A DNA stretch of 64,000 nucleotides from Psychrobacillus sp. OK032 (GCF_900111345.1 NZ_FOGY01000006.1:186001-250000); one strand, 5' to 3'. Positions 44,661 to 53,585 are shown, counted from the stretch's first letter. Notes: generated from the sequence alone by a model not told the origin. Program-made: numbers and translations.

Positions 44661-45518
44661 ATGGGGAAATCTACGACATGGATGTTTATTCCTGGATCGG
44701 ATGAAAAAAAGTTAAGTAAAGCGGTTTCAATTAATGCCGATGTATACATCTATGATTTGGAAGATGCCGTTGCCAATACAGAAAAAAAAGAAGCGCGTAA
44801 AAAAGTAATTAGCCACATTCAAAATCATCCGACTCTTAATAACTATATACGTATTAATGCAATGCCATCACCTTATATGTATGATGATTTGATGGAGGTT
44901 ATCATACCAGGCGTGAAAGGAATTGTGTTACCAAAAGCGGAGACAAAAGAGGAAATTCAATTCGTATCTAAAATTATAGAAGAAAAGGAAAAAGAGTATG
45001 ACATAGCTATAGGAGAGATTCACTTAATTCCGTTAATTGAATCTGCCTTAGGTGTTCATAATGCTTTTAATATCGCTAGTTCCAGTAAGAGAGTTCGATC
45101 TTTAGCATTTGGATCAATAGATTTCACATTAGATATTAAAGGTGAAATCACTTCCAATGGTTTAGAATTATTATTTGCACGTTCTCAACTTGTCATAGCC
45201 TCTAGAGCAGCTCGTATAGAAAGTCCTATCGATACCGTATTTAGTGACTTTAGAGATAGTGAAGGATTAACAAGAGAAACGAGGCTTATCAAGGAATTAG
45301 GTTTTCAAGGGAAACTAGTTATACATCCAAGTCAAATAAGTATAGTAAATAATGTATTTAGACCGACACAAACGGAAATTGAAAAAGCACAACAAATTGT
45401 AACGGCCTATGAAGAATACAAAAAAGCAGGAAAAGGCGTATTTGAACTCGATGGTAAGATGGTTGATTTACCTGTCGTAGAGCAAGCGAGAAAAATTATA
45501 GAACGCAGTCAATACTAG
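44661..45518 (+). CDS. CitE-like (HpcH/HpaI family) acyl-CoA lyase
   Basis: The 285 residues have the citrate-lyase-beta-like TIM barrel: MFIPGSDEKKL, DVYIYDLEDAV with the metal-binding Glu/Asp, the YIRIN strand, GIVLPKAE, IPLIESALG and FGSIDFTLD, then GKLVIHPSQI. Stand-alone members cleave malyl-, beta-methylmalyl- or citramalyl-CoA. With a type III CoA-transferase next to it, (S)-citramalyl-CoA cleavage to acetyl-CoA and pyruvate is my preferred reading. It is the last gene before the terminator. Confidence 0.85.
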   Translation: MGKSTTWMFIPGSDEKKLSKAVSINADVYIYDLEDAVANTEKKEARKKVISHIQNHPTLNNYIRINAMPSPYMYDDLMEVIIPGVKGIVLPKAETKEEIQFVSKIIEEKEKEYDIAIGEIHLIPLIESALGVHNAFNIASSSKRVRSLAFGSIDFTLDIKGEITSNGLELLFARSQLVIASRAARIESPIDTVFSDFRDSEGLTRETRLIKELGFQGKLVIHPSQISIVNNVFRPTQTEIEKAQQIVTAYEEYKKAGKGVFELDGKMVDLPVVEQARKIIERSQY

Positions 45519-45539
45519 CTTGTGGATAGAATAGAAAAA

Positions 45540-45577
45540 AGCCCTCTAATCGAGCAATTTCGTTCGAGTAGAGGGCT
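45540..45577. terminator. Terminator shared by the catabolic operon and the radical SAM gene
   Basis: AGCCCTCTA pairs with TAGAGGGCT around an inner TCGA-type stem. The T-run on the minus-strand side serves the convergent radical SAM gene. Confidence 0.85.
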
Positions 45578-45614
45578 ATATATGAGGATTTAATCACTTT
45601 ATTCTAGAATAGCC

Positions 45615-46490
45615 TTATGCTCCGAATCTCTTCCGATAACCGCACTTCCTGCACATTTCTTCCACAGCTTCTCTTCTAGAAAAACCATCATAAAGATTAT
45701 TTGCTCTTTCTCCTTCGATAATTTCTGAGAAGGGCTTGTCATTAATGTTACCGAGGTCAATCACACCTTCTCCGTCTAGACAGCAAGGTACGACTGTTCC
45801 ATCGACAAGGATAGCTGCTTGACTACGAAGGGCATGACAAAATCCTTTGCCATCGTCTTCTGGTGCGAGTAAACTTGGCCACTGGAATTCGTGGTCTTGG
45901 TTAATATAAATGCGGTCTGCAATTTTAACTCCACTACCAGGAACAACTTTTTCTTCAATTTTGTAATCTAAGTTAAATTCTTTTTCCAATATTTGTAATG
46001 TTTCTTGGTTTTTTCTCTTTTGTTCGCTTGTAGCATGAAGGGGGTCTAAATTCCATAAGCGGAATGAGATGAGGACTCCTTGTGCCGCTGCTTCTTTTGC
46101 GAACGAAAGAATTTCTGCTAAGTATCCTTCGCGGTCGGTAGAACCTTCATGTCCATCAAAACTATGGAGCGAGAAGTTCATTTGTCGTAGCGCTGGTTTA
46201 CCTAAAAGTTTATGTCTATTCTTTTTCAGGAGTGTCCCATTTGTTGTTATATTTACTTTAAATTCTTTGGCATGAGCCGCATCTAATAATTGATCGACTC
46301 TCGGGTGGAGAAGGGGCTCTCCTTTAACATGTAGATAAATATATTTCGTGTGTGGTTTGATCTGATCCAGTATTTCATTAAATTTATCTACTTTGAGAAT
46401 ATTTGCCTTCCTTGCAGTTGGAGGGCAGAAGCTACAAGCAAGGTTACATACACTTGTGATTTCAATATACATTTTTTTAAATGTTTTCAA
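45615..46490 (-). CDS. Radical SAM/SPASM-domain protein
   Basis: The cluster motif is CNLACSFC near residue 16. YLHVKGEPLLHP and ITTNGTLL are typical of the radical SAM barrel. A C-terminal Cys-rich part (DGTVVPCCLDGEG and MCRKCGYRKRFG) resembles a SPASM-like auxiliary cluster domain. The 291-residue size and these motifs occur in peptide-modifying and anaerobic sulfatase-maturase-like enzymes, but no precursor peptide gene is visible next to it. The role is unknown. Confidence 0.8.
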   Translation of the reverse strand: MKTFKKMYIEITSVCNLACSFCPPTARKANILKVDKFNEILDQIKPHTKYIYLHVKGEPLLHPRVDQLLDAAHAKEFKVNITTNGTLLKKNRHKLLGKPALRQMNFSLHSFDGHEGSTDREGYLAEILSFAKEAAAQGVLISFRLWNLDPLHATSEQKRKNQETLQILEKEFNLDYKIEEKVVPGSGVKIADRIYINQDHEFQWPSLLAPEDDGKGFCHALRSQAAILVDGTVVPCCLDGEGVIDLGNINDKPFSEIIEGERANNLYDGFSRREAVEEMCRKCGYRKRFGA

Positions 46491-46604
46491 CGTTAATTCA
46501 CCATTCCAGTTCTAATATTTATGATACTTCTCTTATTTTAACAGAACTACAGTCATTATTGGGTAGTATATCAATATGTGAGCTCTAGCCCTTTTATTAT
46601 GAGA

Positions 46605-46707
46605 TTATGTCGCACTCGAGACCAGTTTTGTCGTCTTCGCGAGTGGTTTTGTCGCGTTCACATGTAGTTATGTCGCTTTCATAGCTAATTTAGTCTCGGT
46701 TAGCCAT
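46605..46707. repeat. Five tandem 21-bp degenerate repeats
   Basis: Units start at 46605, 46626, 46647, 46668 and 46689 and follow the pattern TTNTGTCGCNTTCNNGNNTAG, for example TTTTGTCGTCTTCGCGAGTG. The array is more GC-rich than its surroundings. No open frame continues through it. Confidence 0.8.
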
Positions 46708-46805
46708 ATTCTAACTAATAAAAGAAAATAATTACAATTAAGATTTTGTCAAATTCGCCATGAAGATAGCCTTTTAATCTTACTGTGAATGCTGTGAGTT
46801 AACAT

Positions 46806-46864
46806 CTATGCAATAATAAGAATGCATATTCCCTAAGTATGTTGATTTTCTTATTTTTGCATAG
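46806..46864. repeat. 17-bp inverted repeat upstream of a small gene
   Basis: CTATGCAATAATAAGAA (46806-46822) and TTCTTATTTTTGCATAG (46848-46864) pair with one mismatch across 25 bases. It stands about 50 bases before the small gene's start, so it may be an operator or a minimal mobile-element remnant. Confidence 0.65.
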
Positions 46865-46917
46865 TATTATGGTTCCATATAAAGGGTACGATCATTTTGA
46901 TTCATGGAGGTTATCAA

Positions 46918-47229
46918 GTGATTGAAGTGATAACGGTAGTACATTTTGTGATAGAATTGACAAATTCAAAAGACTATCCCAAAAAAGTGGAGGAAATATT
47001 ACAGTCAAATACTTCAATACTTCAACATATAGAGACGATTAGTATCTCTCCTATAAGTGAAAATCTTAAAGTAAATGCCTCAGCTAAATATAGAGTATTG
47101 ATTGAGGAAAGAAAAGAGCATAGATTTCTAGATGACTATGTAGGTCTTGTTCTTCCAATGTTTTACCGTCGCTTTAAAGCAATGCCAGTAAGTAATCAAA
47201 TTTACAAAATATCACGAATTGAAAGATAG
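46918..47229 (+). CDS. Small protein of unknown function
   Basis: I do not recognise this 103-residue protein. It begins with GTG 46918, 7 bases after GGAGG; an in-frame ATG at 46897 lies upstream of that ribosome binding site. The N-terminus is hydrophobic beta-strand-like (EVITVVHFVIEL), the middle is polar, and the C-terminus is basic (RRFKAMPVSNQIYKISRIER). No transmembrane helix or signal peptide is clear. A strong terminator follows, so it is monocistronic. Confidence 0.6.
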   Translation: MIEVITVVHFVIELTNSKDYPKKVEEILQSNTSILQHIETISISPISENLKVNASAKYRVLIEERKEHRFLDDYVGLVLPMFYRRFKAMPVSNQIYKISRIER

Positions 47230-47242
47230 ACACTAGTATATA

Positions 47243-47286
47243 AAATAATCCCCCATTTGAGTGACGACTCAGATGGGGGATTATTT
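47243..47286. terminator. Bidirectional terminator
   Basis: AAATAATCCCCCAT pairs with ATGGGGGATTATTT, with TGAGT/ACTCA as an inner extension. It serves the small gene and the convergent alcohol dehydrogenase operon. Confidence 0.9.
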
Positions 47287-47294
47287 AGGTTTAT

Positions 47295-48470
47295 TTATCT
47301 TTCAACAATAATGCCCTCGAAAGCTGCTTTATAGATTGCAAAAATATCGTCTTTCAACAAAGGCATAGGACTACGTGCTAAAATACGTTTTTGCTCGATC
47401 GCGTCATTCGTTAGGCTCTCTAGTGCATCTTCTGTAATGTTAAAGCCTTTTAATGTAGATGGAATATTAACGTCTTCTACTAAACGTTTTAATTCGTCAA
47501 CACATTTATAAGAAGCTTCTTCCTGTGAAAGGTTTGTAGAGCTAAAGCCCATGGCGTCGTAAATATCTTTCATGCGTTTTTCACAGCTTTGGCGAATGTA
47601 GCCCATTACATATGGAAGTAATACGGCGTTAGAGTCCCCGTGTGCTATGTGGAATTGACCACCTATCGGGTATGCTAATGCATGAACGCCTGCAACGCCT
47701 GCATTGAAGAATGCAAGACCAGCAAGATAGCTTCCGTAGCTCATATCTGTACGAGCTTGTTTGTCTTCGCCGTTCGATACTGCAGTTCGGATAGCATTAC
47801 TGATTAAGCGAATTGCCTGTAAAGCAAGTGCATCAGAAATTGGGCTCGCATTTTTCGAAATATAAGCTTCCACTGCATGAGTTAGTGCATCGACACCTGT
47901 AGCAGCGGTTACTTTTGGTGGTAAAGAGATGGTTAAAGCAGGATCAACGATTGCCACATCTGCTAATAGATAGTCATGTGTGACGACGTCCTTTGTTGTT
48001 TCAAGAGAAAGGACAGAAATATTCGTTACTTCTGATCCTGTCCCTGAAGTAGTTGGGATTAATATCGTAGGAAGCCCTTTTTTCGTAATTTGTTTTGTGC
48101 CAGTTAAATTTAAATAATCTGCCACATTACCTTCATGCGATGCTAATACACCTGCAAGTTTTGTTAAATCTAATGCACTACCGCCCCCGACACCAATAAC
48201 CATATCGAATTCATTGTCACGCGTGTATGCAACAAGTTTTTCACCAATTGCTAATGGTGGTTCGGGTACTACTTCTGTATAAACTTCAGTAGAGTAGCCA
48301 GCGTTTTCTAGAGGTTCTACGACTTTATTAGTTAATCCGATATCTTTTAAGAATGGATCTGTAATGATAAGGATTTTCTTCACGTTAAAGCGATTTACTT
48401 CATCTAATAGGTGAGATAGTGAATCCCAGCCAGTATAACTAATTGGTGTGAATGTAATTTTTTCAGACAT
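47295..48470 (-). CDS. Iron-containing alcohol dehydrogenase
   Basis: The 391-residue protein belongs to the Fe-ADH family: GGGSALDLTKLAGVLASH at the nucleotide site, PTTSGTGSEVT, and the metal ligands in DALTHAVEAY, ALAYPIGGQFHIAHGDSNAVLLP. The substrate alcohol or aldehyde is unknown. I start it at ATG 48470 (MSEKITF), since AAGGAG is well spaced from it. It is the last gene of a three-gene operon with an aldehyde dehydrogenase and a permease, which suggests paired reduction and oxidation of one aldehyde. Confidence 0.88.
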   Translation of the reverse strand: MSEKITFTPISYTGWDSLSHLLDEVNRFNVKKILIITDPFLKDIGLTNKVVEPLENAGYSTEVYTEVVPEPPLAIGEKLVAYTRDNEFDMVIGVGGGSALDLTKLAGVLASHEGNVADYLNLTGTKQITKKGLPTILIPTTSGTGSEVTNISVLSLETTKDVVTHDYLLADVAIVDPALTISLPPKVTAATGVDALTHAVEAYISKNASPISDALALQAIRLISNAIRTAVSNGEDKQARTDMSYGSYLAGLAFFNAGVAGVHALAYPIGGQFHIAHGDSNAVLLPYVMGYIRQSCEKRMKDIYDAMGFSSTNLSQEEASYKCVDELKRLVEDVNIPSTLKGFNITEDALESLTNDAIEQKRILARSPMPLLKDDIFAIYKAAFEGIIVER

Positions 48471-48482
48471 GCTGTTCACTCC

Positions 48483-49904
48483 TTAATTGTGATTCCAAAC
48501 TACTAATTTTGTTTCTGTCATTTCATGAATTGCATATTTTAAGCCTTCTTTACCTGTACCACTTTCTTTCACTCCACCGTATGGCATTTGGTCCACACGG
48601 TATGTTGGAATATCATTAATCATGACACCGCCAACTTCTAATTGTTTAGAAGCAAGGAAAGCTGTTTGAATGTCATTCGTAAATATGCCTGCTTGAAGAC
48701 CGTAGTTTGAATCGTTAATAGCTGCGATGCCTTCTTCAACGGATGAAATACGATTAACTATGACGATTGGTGCAAATACTTCCTGGCAAGAAACTTTAGA
48801 AGTGGAGGATACATTCGTCAGAATTGTTGGCATGAAAACCCCGTTTTCAGTTGTGCCACCTGTTACAATTTCAGCCCCGTTTTGAACTGCTTCCTCCACC
48901 CAATTAATAGCACGATCTTGCTCACTAGGATGAATCATTGCAGAAATATCTGTCGATTCATCGGATGGGCTTCCAATTACAAGTTGCTTCGTTGTTGTAG
49001 CAAATTGTTTGAGAAATTCCTCAAATAATTCATCCATTACATACGTACGCTGCAGCGAAATACAAACTTGACCTTGGTTTGAGAAGGCACCCATGACACA
49101 TTTAGGTACAATTTGAGATAAATCAACGCCTTTGTCGATAATTAACCCAGCGTTTGAACCCAACTCAAGTGCAACTTTTTTCAAACCTGCCTTATTGCGA
49201 ATGCCGATGCCAACAGCAGGGCTACCAGTGAACGTAATCATTTTCACTTTGTCGCTTTCAACTAAAGCATCGCCAACCGTTTTACCACTACCTGTAATGA
49301 CATTAAAGGCACCTTTAGGTAAAGCTGTTTGGTCAATCAATTCAGCTAAAAATAGTGCTGAAAGGGGAGTTTGCGATGCTGGCTTCAAAACAATTGTGTT
49401 ACCAGCTGCAATTGCCGGACCTACTTTATGTGCAACTAAATTTTGTGGGAAGTTGAAAGGTGTAATGGCCCCAATTACTCCTATCGGCTGTTCAATTGTG
49501 TAACCAAATCGATTTGCTCCGTTTTTCGCAGCATCCATCGGAATCATTTCACCAGTCAACCGTTTTGCTTCTTCTGCTGCAAACTTATATGTTTCGATTG
49601 TGCGATCAATTTCACCTATTGCATACTTAATCGGTTTCGCAGCTTCTAACGAAATTATTTCAGCGGCTTTTTGACGATTGTCGGTAAATAATTGAGCGAT
49701 ATGCTCCAAAATTTGTGCACGCTCATAGGCAGTAAGCTCTGCCATTTGTTTTTTCGCAGCGTCAGCCACCTCGATTGCTTGTTCTACCTCTTCGCGAGTC
49801 GCTTGTGGAATGTGCGCAATAATTTCTTTTGTGTGTGGCGACTTTAGTTCCGCATTTTTTTCTGAAGACTTCCATTCACCATTTACGTAGTATTGCTTGT
49901 TCAT
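48483..49904 (-). CDS. NAD(P)-dependent aldehyde dehydrogenase
   Basis: This 473-residue enzyme has ALDH marks in order: GAITPFNFPQNLVAHKVGPAIAAGNTIVLKPA, TFTGSPAVG, catalytic Glu in ALELGSNAG and catalytic Cys in NQGQVCIS. It sits among the succinate-semialdehyde/lactaldehyde-type dehydrogenases. The exact aldehyde is not evident. AGGAGAGG precedes ATG 49904. It lies 12 bases before the alcohol dehydrogenase and 17 bases after the permease gene. Confidence 0.88.
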   Translation of the reverse strand: MNKQYYVNGEWKSSEKNAELKSPHTKEIIAHIPQATREEVEQAIEVADAAKKQMAELTAYERAQILEHIAQLFTDNRQKAAEIISLEAAKPIKYAIGEIDRTIETYKFAAEEAKRLTGEMIPMDAAKNGANRFGYTIEQPIGVIGAITPFNFPQNLVAHKVGPAIAAGNTIVLKPASQTPLSALFLAELIDQTALPKGAFNVITGSGKTVGDALVESDKVKMITFTGSPAVGIGIRNKAGLKKVALELGSNAGLIIDKGVDLSQIVPKCVMGAFSNQGQVCISLQRTYVMDELFEEFLKQFATTTKQLVIGSPSDESTDISAMIHPSEQDRAINWVEEAVQNGAEIVTGGTTENGVFMPTILTNVSSTSKVSCQEVFAPIVIVNRISSVEEGIAAINDSNYGLQAGIFTNDIQTAFLASKQLEVGGVMINDIPTYRVDQMPYGGVKESGTGKEGLKYAIHEMTETKLVVWNHN

Positions 49905-49921
49905 GAAATCATCCTCTCCTA

Positions 49922-51307
49922 TTATGCTTTTTCTGTAACTGATTGTTGATCTTTGGAAAATGTATTATCAACTTCTCCTTTGAAGAAGTTTTTACCGTAA
50001 ATTAATAAGCAAAGTAGAATACCTACAGCAAATGCCCATGTAGCGCCTTTGATACAAAGAACAGCAGCAATAATGCCTGCGATACCTAAATCTGTTTGGC
50101 TACGGGCTTCAAGTACACCAACTTTCACACTTACGTAACCTTGAATTAACATAGTTAACGCTAAAGCAACACCTAAGATTGGTTGTACTAAGCTAACGAT
50201 TGGTAGTAAGAGTAAACCTGTATTTGTACCCCAACGGAATGATCCAATTCCTCCAAAGAACGAATCCATCGCTTTACGCCCTTTTTTATAACGCTCTATC
50301 ATTACTACTTGCATTGCTGTCCAGTTTGGACCACACATTGTAACGTCTGGACCTAAAATACTCATGAAACTATTACGCAAACCGAAAATTAAGTGTGCGC
50401 GGCTAGGCTGATACTCAAGTTTTTCATCTGGACGAGCCGCAGCTCCATCTGCAACCAATACTTTGTTCTGTAGTACGTCACCGAAAAGTACAATATATGC
50501 TGCCAAAACTGTAGGTAATCCAGTAATGAACATCAGTAATGGTGGCAAACCTAAACCAAATATTGTGTATTCATTCCATAATGTAATGAAATCAGGAGAT
50601 GAGAATCCCCATTCAATTTTTGGCCAAGGCGCTTCACCAAATAATGGTGCAATAACTACCGCGATAATAATAACTGGGAAGATCCCTAATTTTGCTATTG
50701 TACCCCAAAATGGATTGCTTTTTTGGAATGTAGCAAAATGTTTAGAGAATAAAAGATAGAAACCAATCCCTATTGCAATTGTAATTGTCCAAGGAAAATC
50801 GTCAAACTTACCACCTATTTGGAATACAGAAATAACGGCTGCTAGCCCTGCGCCTAGGATAATACCTGCTTTCATAGCAGAAGGAATTAATTGAACTACT
50901 TTTGTCGCTAAGCCTGTCGCACCAAGGAATATGGAGAGCAACCCAAGCGTCATCTGGAAGGAAATTAGCGCATGGACTCGTTCTGGTCCTTCAGGGAACT
51001 GCTGACAGTACAGCATAATTAACGGTATCGCTGGTGTAATCCAGCCCGGCACGACTGGGTCACCAAGTAAGTGGTGAGTTAAATAGAAAAGGCCGTTTAA
51101 AATTACAATTGCTAAAGCTACTTCAAATGGCATTCCGAGTAGGGTCATTAATAGTGGGATCGCCGATAAATCAACGGCACACATTAATAGACCTTGTACA
51201 TAGTCTGGCCACTCAAAACGGTAATGAATAAAAGGTAAACGAATTTTAAAAGGCCCTGCTGGTATGTATGGCGCTTCTTCTCCATATTTCCTATCTTTCC
51301 ATTTCAT
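49922..51307 (-). CDS. NCS2/SLC23-like permease
   Basis: This 461-residue membrane protein has about 12 hydrophobic segments. The layout (a loop GLLMCAVDLSAIPLL, GDPVVPGWITPAIPLIML, GAGLAAVISV, and a long central loop before GIGSFRWGTNTGLLLLP) resembles nucleobase/ascorbate-type permeases, but the usual QNVG-type signature of xanthine/uracil carriers is absent. The ligand is therefore open. It is the first gene of the operon, directly behind the palindromic operator region. Confidence 0.65.
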   Translation of the reverse strand: MKWKDRKYGEEAPYIPAGPFKIRLPFIHYRFEWPDYVQGLLMCAVDLSAIPLLMTLLGMPFEVALAIVILNGLFYLTHHLLGDPVVPGWITPAIPLIMLYCQQFPEGPERVHALISFQMTLGLLSIFLGATGLATKVVQLIPSAMKAGIILGAGLAAVISVFQIGGKFDDFPWTITIAIGIGFYLLFSKHFATFQKSNPFWGTIAKLGIFPVIIIAVVIAPLFGEAPWPKIEWGFSSPDFITLWNEYTIFGLGLPPLLMFITGLPTVLAAYIVLFGDVLQNKVLVADGAAARPDEKLEYQPSRAHLIFGLRNSFMSILGPDVTMCGPNWTAMQVVMIERYKKGRKAMDSFFGGIGSFRWGTNTGLLLLPIVSLVQPILGVALALTMLIQGYVSVKVGVLEARSQTDLGIAGIIAAVLCIKGATWAFAVGILLCLLIYGKNFFKGEVDNTFSKDQQSVTEKA

Positions 51308-51381
51308 AAACTAATTTCTCCCCCTGTCATCAACTGAAACCCCTTACAAAACTGAATAAAAAAAATAGACAGTAAAACGTG

Positions 51382-51444
51382 AAATGAATGCGTAACCATT
51401 TATAAAGAAAAAATATTGTATTCTAAATGGTTACGTATTCATTT
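51382..51444 (-). promoter_or_regulatory. Operator-like inverted repeat before the permease operon
   Basis: Arms of 21 bases, with core AATGCGTAACCATTTA on the left and TAAATGGTTACGTATT on the right, match with one mismatch across 21 AT-rich bases. Each arm is itself a quasi-palindrome AATG...CATT, as expected for LacI-family sites, so two dimers could bind and loop. It lies between the LacI-type gene and the permease gene. Confidence 0.7.
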
Positions 51445-51481
51445 TACTTAAAAATATAAAACAAACCTCTAAAAGTTTGTT

Positions 51482-52474
51482 TTATATTTTCCGCGTTGTA
51501 CTTCTATCAAACACTTTAACAGATTCAGTGATTTGTATGCAACTATTATTTTTGTTTTCAATCATTTCAATTAATTTGCAAATAGCTAAATAACCGAGGT
51601 TTTGCTCAGAGATGCTACCGACAGTAGTAAGTTGAACCAAACAGTGTCTACTCAAATCCACATTATCAATTCCAATGATACTGATATCCTCTGGAACAGT
51701 GAAATCTTCTTGAATTGCAATGTCTATTAAGTATAAAGCAAGAGAATCTGCACCCGCGCAAATGGCAGTCGGGCGGTGTTCCAGTTGCATTAATTCATGA
51801 AAAGCACGTGTAATATCTTGTTTGGAAGTGTCTGTATTAAAAATATACTGTTTAGGTAGGGGTAATTTATTATCTTTCATCGCTTGAAGAAATCCAAGAT
51901 ACCGGTTGTTGAATGTACTAACAGACAATGTTCCACCAACCCATGCAATGGCTGTATGACCTTGTTCAATCATATGCTTTGCTGATAAATAACCTGCTTG
52001 GAAATTATCGATTTCTACAAAATACTCATTGTTTTTATGTTTTCGATTATATGTAATAAAGGGAATATCCATACGAGAAAGCTTATCGAATATAGGATCG
52101 TCTAATAATATACATGATAAAATAACACCGTCAACTTTATGCTCGATGGCAGTTGCGTATGCTTCATTTAACTTTTCATCATTCACGAATTGTACATTAA
52201 CACGGTAACCCATTTCATTGGCATAATTGACGATGGCAGATGTCGTGTCAACAAAAAATGGATTGTGAAGTGGTCCTGATAAAAGAGCAATTGTCCCGGT
52301 TTTGTTTTGTACGAGAGAACGTGCATGTCCATTTGGGACATAGTTTAATTCGTTGATTGCTTTCATAACTTTATCAAAAGTAGGCTTTTTAACAAACTCT
52401 GGAGAATTTAAAACACGTGAAACGGTCGTTTGAGAGACGCCTGCGTGCTTTGCTACGTCTTTCGATGATACCAA
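51482..52474 (-). CDS. LacI-family transcriptional regulator
   Basis: The helix-turn-helix is SSKDVAKHAGVSQTTVSRVLN at the very N-terminus, followed by the hinge and a periplasmic-binding-protein-like domain (IALLSGPLHNPFF, VDGVILSC, AICAGADSLALYLI, DISIIGIDNVD). The start is TTG 52474, 8 bases after AAGGAG; upstream in-frame codons would add an unlikely N-terminal tail. It probably controls the permease-ALDH-ADH operon through the palindrome at 51382. Confidence 0.88.
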   Translation of the reverse strand: MVSSKDVAKHAGVSQTTVSRVLNSPEFVKKPTFDKVMKAINELNYVPNGHARSLVQNKTGTIALLSGPLHNPFFVDTTSAIVNYANEMGYRVNVQFVNDEKLNEAYATAIEHKVDGVILSCILLDDPIFDKLSRMDIPFITYNRKHKNNEYFVEIDNFQAGYLSAKHMIEQGHTAIAWVGGTLSVSTFNNRYLGFLQAMKDNKLPLPKQYIFNTDTSKQDITRAFHELMQLEHRPTAICAGADSLALYLIDIAIQEDFTVPEDISIIGIDNVDLSRHCLVQLTTVGSISEQNLGYLAICKLIEMIENKNNSCIQITESVKVFDRSTTRKI

Positions 52475-52589
52475 AATAATCGCTCCTTTTATATGAAGTA
52501 ATGTATAGTGATAACTATATAAGGAATCTGATAACATGACTACTAAATTTTATAAAATATAAAGATAAACAAGGAAAAGAGGGCTACAA

Positions 52590-53354
52590 ATGTGTTTAAT
52601 TAATTTTCAATTTCATGACCACCCAAACTATAAACTGATCGTTGTGGCAAATCGGGATGAGTTTTATGATCGGAAAACGGAACCTGCACGCTTTTGGGAG
52701 GATGCTCCAAATTTATTGGCAGGTCGAGATTTAGTCGGGTTAGGAACTTGGTTAGGTATTACAAAAGAAGGAAAGTTCGCAGCATTAACGAATTATCGCA
52801 ATCCATTAGAAGTAGGTGTTGGGAAGATTTCTCGTGGTGAAATAGTTCAAAAATATTTGGTTGGAAGTCTATCATCAGAAGAATATCTTAAATCCTTAGA
52901 TAGGGACAAAGAAAAGTACAATGGATTCAACTTGATTCTAGGTAATCCAGAAAAACTGCACTATTATAATAATATTGAGGGGGAAATTACAGAGATTGAT
53001 CCTGGAACTCATGGATTGAGCAATAAATTTTTGAACACGGAGTGGCCAAAGGTTATTAAGGGAAGAGAGGGTTTAAAAGCATATAGTTCAAGTAAAAAGG
53101 AGCTCGATCTAGAGGGACTGTTTGCAATTATGAAGGATGCGGAAGTTGCTATGGATGATAATCTACCAAATACAGGAGTAGGTATAGAACTCGAGCGAAA
53201 TTTATCACCGTTATTTATTAAAATTCCCAATTACGGTACTCGATGCTCCACGATTGTATTAATAGATCATACTAATCAAGTTATGTTTGCGGAACGTACA
53301 TATCTGAATGGAGAATTTTCTAGTGATAAGCGTTTTTCCTTTAAACTAGCTTAA
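52590..53354 (+). CDS. NRDE-family (TANGO2-like) protein
   Basis: The name-giving motif ANRDEFYDR appears after the N-terminal MCLINFQFHDHP; Cys2 could become an N-terminal nucleophile. GRDLVGLGTWLGIT, ALTNYRNP and a C-terminal RCSTIVLID are conserved in the family. Members have been linked to haem handling in eukaryotes; the bacterial role is unclear. The 254-residue length is normal, and the gene appears to stand alone. Confidence 0.88.
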   Translation: MCLINFQFHDHPNYKLIVVANRDEFYDRKTEPARFWEDAPNLLAGRDLVGLGTWLGITKEGKFAALTNYRNPLEVGVGKISRGEIVQKYLVGSLSSEEYLKSLDRDKEKYNGFNLILGNPEKLHYYNNIEGEITEIDPGTHGLSNKFLNTEWPKVIKGREGLKAYSSSKKELDLEGLFAIMKDAEVAMDDNLPNTGVGIELERNLSPLFIKIPNYGTRCSTIVLIDHTNQVMFAERTYLNGEFSSDKRFSFKLA

Positions 53355-53431
53355 ATTATTTCTAATTAATGGCAAAAAAAATAACCATTCATAAGTTAAA
53401 TACTTAGAAAGGTTAACATTTTTAAGATTGG

Positions 53432-53502
53432 AGCGGGTGAAGAGAATCGAACTCTCATCATCAGCTTGGAAGGCTGAGGTTTTACCACTAAACTACACCC
53501 GC
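53432..53502 (-). tRNA. tRNA-Gly (TCC)
   Basis: A 71-nt cloverleaf without an encoded CCA has acceptor GCGGGTG/CACCCGC, anticodon TCC in CTTCCAA and a TTCGATT T-loop. It is the last gene of the five-tRNA cluster. Confidence 0.95.
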
Positions 53503-53509
53503 ATTATAA

Positions 53510-53585
53510 TGGTGGCTCAGGACGGAATCGAACCGCCGACACAAGGATTTTCAGTCCTTTGCTCTACCGACTGAGCTACTGAGCC
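53510..53585 (-). tRNA. tRNA-Phe (GAA)
   Basis: A 76-nt tRNA with encoded CCA has acceptor GGCTCAG/CTGAGCC and anticodon GAA in CTGAAAA. It closely matches the B. subtilis tRNA-Phe. Confidence 0.95.

Noticed and set aside
46605-46707. CRISPR array
   Set aside because: The 21-bp units are contiguous, degenerate and without unique spacers; no cas gene is present.
49132-49503. Plus-strand frame of 123 codons
   Set aside because: It is the antisense shadow of the aldehyde dehydrogenase gene.
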